Below the pieces are notes generated by a model that was not told where the DNA came from, ran no database searches, and saw nothing but the letters and a program-made list of their open reading frames with translations. A DNA stretch of 64,000 nt from Acidobacteriota bacterium (lineage in GTDB: Bacteria > Acidobacteriota > Terriglobia > Terriglobales > SCQP01). This document shows positions 60,788 through 64,000 of the stretch, piece after piece (position 1 is the stretch's first letter; every line of letters begins with the position of its first letter). The stretch covers positions 62,001 through 126,000 of the forward strand of contig DAIDIE010000020.1 in assembly GCA_027459505.1 (NCBI GenBank), given 5' to 3'. Position numbers and translations under genes: made by a program.

Positions 60788-63283
60788 ATGCGATTTCAGC
60801 TCTGGTCCGCTTGCCCCCAACATCCCATGCGCCAGTATTCCATTCGCACCTCGCTCGTTCTGTTGTCCATTTTGGTTTCCGCCAGCTTGTGCGCCGCCCT
60901 GCCCAGCGCCGCTGGCGCTGGCAAAAACACAGCCCGTCATGCCCGGCGCAGCGCGGGAGCCCGCCTGCCCTGGCGCCGCCTCGATCCCATCGTTGAAGAT
61001 TCGCTGAAGCGCCACGAGATGCCAGGAGCGGTGTTGATCGTGGGGCATAACGGCCACGTCGTTTATCGCAAGGCGTATGGCGAGCGCGCGCTGTTTCCTC
61101 ACCGCGAGAAGATGACGGTCAACACCATCTTCGATTGCGCTTCGCTGACCAAGGTGGTGGCCACCACGCCGTCAATCATGCAGCTTTTTGAAGAGGGCAA
61201 GCTGCGGTTGAACGACCCGGTATCGCGCTACCTGCCTGGATTTGCGGTCAACGGCAAAGAGCACATTACTATCCGGGAGTTGCTGACACACTTCTCCGGA
61301 CTGCCGCCTGACCTGGATGTTTCCACGCCCTGGCATGGCTACAATCTCGGGGTGGAGAAGGCGGAGGCCTCCACGCTCGACCGCGCTCCCGGCAGCCGCT
61401 TCGAGTACAGCGACGTCAACTTCGTGATCCTTGGCGAGTTGGTGCGGCGCATCTCCGGCGAGCGGCTTGACCAGTACGCCTGGGAGCATGTTTGGAAACC
61501 GCTGGGGATGGCGCACACGCGCTTTCTGCCTCCCGCCTCCTGGCGGCCGCGCATTGCCCCGACCGCGCGCGATCCGCAGACCGGCCGCTGGCTGCGTGGC
61601 ACCGTGCATGACCCTACTGCCCGCTACATGGATGGCGTGAGCGGCGACGCCGGAGTGTTTTCCACCGCCGATGATCTGGCGCGCTACGCGCAGATGATGC
61701 TGAACGGCGGCGTGGGCGCCAATGGGCATCGCGTGCTCAGCGCCCTCACTGTAGCCAAGATGACCACCCCGCAGACGCCGTTCAACGTCCCCGACCTGCA
61801 CGGCCTGGGTTGGGACATTGACACGCCGTTCTCCTCCAATCGCGGCGAGTTGCTGCGGGTCGGCTCCTATGGTCATACGGGTTTTACCGGCACTTCGATC
61901 TGGATCGATCCTTATACCAACACTTACATCGTGTTGCTGACCAATGCCGTTCATCCGCAGCCCCGGAAACCGGTGATTTCGTTGCGTTCCAAGGTGGCCA
62001 CCGCGGTCGCCGCGATCCTCTCCGAAGAGCACCCCACCCGGAATGAGAAAAAGCTGCGCGCCCGGATGCTCGCCGCTTACCAGGAAAACCTCACCGGGTA
62101 CAACGAAGTCAACATGACCACTCATCGCCCTATCGCGCGCAATGGCGTGGTCCTGACCGGCCTGGATGTGTTGAAGCAGCGCGGCTTTGATGTCCTGCGC
62201 GGACTGAATGTCGGTCTGGTGACCAATGAGACCGGCATTGACGGTAGTGGGGTGCGGAACCTCGACGACATGCGCGCCGCCGGCATCCATGTGACTGCAG
62301 CCTTCGCTCCCGAGCACGGCTGGGCAGGGAAGCTCGACACGACCCAAATTGGCAACACCCGTGACGCCGCTACTGGCATCCCTGTCTACAGCGCTTACGG
62401 AGCTACCCCGGCTGCCCGCCATCTTTCGCCGGCTGGCCTGGACAAGGTCAACGCCCTGGTCTACGACATTCAGGACGTGGGCGTGCGTTTCTACACCTTT
62501 GAAACCACGCTGGGCTACACCCTGGAAGCCGCCGCGCAGCGTCATATCCCGGTTTTTGTTCTGGACCGTCCCGATCCCATCAACGGCATTGATGTGCAGG
62601 GGCCGGTGCTCGACCCCACCCTGCGCAGCTTTACCGGCTACTACCCTGGTATGCCGGTTCGCAATGGTATGACGGTGGGCGAACTGGCGGAGATGTTTAA
62701 TCGCACCATGAACATTGATGCCAACCTGAAGGTCATCCGCATGGAAGGATGGGAGCGCGGCGACTTCTACGATTCCACCAGCTTGCCGTGGGTGAATCCC
62801 TCGCCGAATCTGCGCAATCTGACTGAAACCATTCTGTATCCGGGCGTCTCGCTGGTGGAGGGAACCAACGTCAGCGTCGGGCGCGGCACTGATGATCCCT
62901 TTGAAGTTCTCGGCGCGCCCTGGATTCACGCCACCGAACTTGCCGCCTACCTGAACCGGCGCGTCATTCCTGGCGTGCGCTTCATCCCCATACAGTTCAC
63001 GCCCTCTTCCAGCCGCTATGCCCACCAGCTCTGCCAGGGGGTGAGCATCAACCTGGAAGATCGCGACATTCTGAACGCTCCGGAACTCGGCCTGGAGATT
63101 GCCTCGGCTCTCGCTCACCTCTATCCGCGTCAGTGGGATAGCCATGAGATGTTCCGCCTGGCCGGCAGCCACCAGGTGGTTCAGCAGATTCTGTCCAGGC
63201 AGGATCCGCGCAATATCGACGTGAGTGAGGCAGCGCAGCGCAAAGCGTTTATGCACACCCGGGGCCGCTTCCTGTTGTACTGA
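60788..63283 (+). CDS. Exported serine beta-lactamase-fold protein fused to DUF1343 (NamZ-like) domain
   Basis: 831 residues. Signal peptide near residues 14-45. First domain (about 60-420): class C beta-lactamase/esterase fold with SxxK (Ser119, Lys122 in CASLTKVV), Tyr207 in FEYSDVNF and GHTGFTG as the third motif. Second domain (about 455-831): DUF1343, with GLVTNETGI, FAPEHGW, VYDIQDVGVRFYTF and the late PGVSLVEGTNVSVGRGT. DUF1343 enzymes include exo-N-acetylmuramidases (NamZ). The fusion suggests peptidoglycan turnover: the first part may cleave D-amino acid or ester bonds, the second releases N-acetylmuramic acid. AGAGG supports the ATG at 60788. Confidence 0.88.
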   Translation: MRFQLWSACPQHPMRQYSIRTSLVLLSILVSASLCAALPSAAGAGKNTARHARRSAGARLPWRRLDPIVEDSLKRHEMPGAVLIVGHNGHVVYRKAYGERALFPHREKMTVNTIFDCASLTKVVATTPSIMQLFEEGKLRLNDPVSRYLPGFAVNGKEHITIRELLTHFSGLPPDLDVSTPWHGYNLGVEKAEASTLDRAPGSRFEYSDVNFVILGELVRRISGERLDQYAWEHVWKPLGMAHTRFLPPASWRPRIAPTARDPQTGRWLRGTVHDPTARYMDGVSGDAGVFSTADDLARYAQMMLNGGVGANGHRVLSALTVAKMTTPQTPFNVPDLHGLGWDIDTPFSSNRGELLRVGSYGHTGFTGTSIWIDPYTNTYIVLLTNAVHPQPRKPVISLRSKVATAVAAILSEEHPTRNEKKLRARMLAAYQENLTGYNEVNMTTHRPIARNGVVLTGLDVLKQRGFDVLRGLNVGLVTNETGIDGSGVRNLDDMRAAGIHVTAAFAPEHGWAGKLDTTQIGNTRDAATGIPVYSAYGATPAARHLSPAGLDKVNALVYDIQDVGVRFYTFETTLGYTLEAAAQRHIPVFVLDRPDPINGIDVQGPVLDPTLRSFTGYYPGMPVRNGMTVGELAEMFNRTMNIDANLKVIRMEGWERGDFYDSTSLPWVNPSPNLRNLTETILYPGVSLVEGTNVSVGRGTDDPFEVLGAPWIHATELAAYLNRRVIPGVRFIPIQFTPSSSRYAHQLCQGVSINLEDRDILNAPELGLEIASALAHLYPRQWDSHEMFRLAGSHQVVQQILSRQDPRNIDVSEAAQRKAFMHTRGRFLLY

Positions 63284-63314
63284 TTCCGGCGGAATGCGAA
63301 ACTGTTCGCTCGGC

Positions 63315-64000
63315 ATGTCCACTACTGATTTCTGGAAGACAGCGGTTTCCCCTGGTCTGGGATCTCTCAACGAGCTATTGCTCTGGGCACGGCAGCGCGG
63401 CCAAGCCCCCGCCCTGGCTTGGAAAGAGCCCGGCTCCAAAGGGCCGTGGCAGACACTCTCGTGCGAGGCCTTCTACGAGCGCGTGCTCAGCCTGAGCGTT
63501 GGGCTGGAGGCGCACGGCCTCAAGCCGGGTGATCGCGTGGCCCTGCTTTCGGAAAACCGCCCGGAATGGCTGATCAGCGACTTTGCCTGTCTGGCGCTTG
63601 GCCTGATTGACGTTCCCATTTACGCCACACTTCCTGGGCAACAGATCGTCGATATCCTCGTTGATAGCGGCGCGAGCGCCGTGCTGCTCTCGAATGGTCC
63701 CCAACTCGAAAAGTTGGCCCCGCTGCTGGCCTCCGTGCCTGGTCTGCGTTGGATGGCCACCTTCGACAAGCACGCTGAACAGCAGTGTGGCGGGCTCCCA
63801 CTGCTTTATTGGGGTGATCTCCTCCAGCCAGCGTCGGACGAGCGGCGCAACGCCTTTGATTCACGCCTGCGGCAAACGCCCGGTGAGCAGGTTGCTACCC
63901 TGATCTACACCTCCGGCACGACCGGTTCTCCGCGTGGGGTGGTTTTGACCCACGCCAACCTGTGCTCGAACCTGAACGTCTCTTCCGCTTGTCTTCCTGG
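63315..64000 (+). CDS. Long-chain acyl-CoA synthetase (3' truncated by window end)
   Basis: The frame from ATG 63315 is open to the window end (228 complete codons). It begins MSTTDFWKTAVSPGLGSLNE and reaches the AMP-binding P-loop YTSGTTGSPRGV. RPEWLISDFACLALG and DVPIYATLP match long-chain fatty acid:CoA ligases (FadD15-like). These activate fatty acids as acyl-adenylate and then acyl-CoA. The rest lies outside the window. Confidence 0.88.
   Translation, partial: MSTTDFWKTAVSPGLGSLNELLLWARQRGQAPALAWKEPGSKGPWQTLSCEAFYERVLSLSVGLEAHGLKPGDRVALLSENRPEWLISDFACLALGLIDVPIYATLPGQQIVDILVDSGASAVLLSNGPQLEKLAPLLASVPGLRWMATFDKHAEQQCGGLPLLYWGDLLQPASDERRNAFDSRLRQTPGEQVATLIYTSGTTGSPRGVVLTHANLCSNLNVSSACLP

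Noticed and set aside
61172-63439. 755-codon open frame on the minus strand
   Set aside because: Antisense to the beta-lactamase/DUF1343 gene; the product is Gln/His/Gly rich with no domain. Long antisense frames are normal in GC-rich genes.
1-64000. CRISPR arrays, rRNA, complete insertion sequences, prophage genes
   Set aside because: No regularly spaced repeats, rRNA motifs, transposases or integrases were seen. The only mobile-like items are the small repeats listed.

Overview
The window looks like a chromosomal segment of a GC-rich member of the Acidobacteriota, probably class Terriglobia. This is inferred from gene content, not from a marker gene. The evidence is the tgt-yajC-secD-secF block followed by tonB-exbB-exbD-exbD and a TPR lipoprotein, many exported TPR proteins, a GH16 protein ending in a GCGGGSSS-type segment and Ig-like tail, and a RNase III and LepB of the kind seen in that phylum. 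There is no rRNA, CRISPR array or complete insertion sequence. One tRNA (Leu-CAG, 2098-2184) is present.

Layout. 1-5.6 kb: a transglutaminase-like protein cut by the window start, a receiver-PilZ protein, tRNA-Leu, a DrrAB-like ABC exporter, a repeat-rich gap, a small membrane protein and a LytTR response regulator. 5.6-15.4 kb: a plus-strand run of two exported proteins with TPR-like segments, rnc, lepB, an AsmA-like protein, a small exported protein and uvrB. 15.4-24.2 kb: minus-strand genes for a PIG-L deacetylase, AI-2E family permease, GNAT enzyme, lone receiver, GH16 glucanase, EamA transporter and alpha/beta hydrolase. 24.3-37.3 kb: an M20 peptidase, a PQQ/cytochrome c protein, tgt, yajC-secDF, the TonB energising complex, a TPR lipoprotein and a GT87-like mannosyltransferase. 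37.4-56.2 kb: the redox/stress island. 56.3-60.7 kb: a VapBC remnant and an ECF42-type sigma factor with its usual YCII/DGPF, DinB, VOC and GyrI-like companions. 60.8-64 kb: a beta-lactamase-fold/DUF1343 fusion and a truncated acyl-CoA synthetase.

The island at 37.4-56.2 kb is the most interesting part. It holds three universal stress proteins, a Pat-like acyl-CoA-synthetase/GNAT fusion, a zinc-ribbon microprotein next to a TIGR04053-like radical SAM protein, two RIC (ScdA-type) di-iron repair proteins, and an operon of an NnrS-like protein, cydA, cydB and protoporphyrinogen oxidase. It ends with a soluble PAS histidine kinase and its NtrC-type sigma-54 activator. Several transcription units in the island carry a sequence with -24/-12 geometry (TGGC then TGC, with GG and GC 12 bases apart) at a sensible distance from the first gene. 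I therefore infer a self-contained sigma-54 regulon for low oxygen, nitric oxide or Fe-S/haem damage. This has not been tested.

Start codons were chosen from ribosome-binding sites and family alignment from memory. Alternatives are given where the choice is open.
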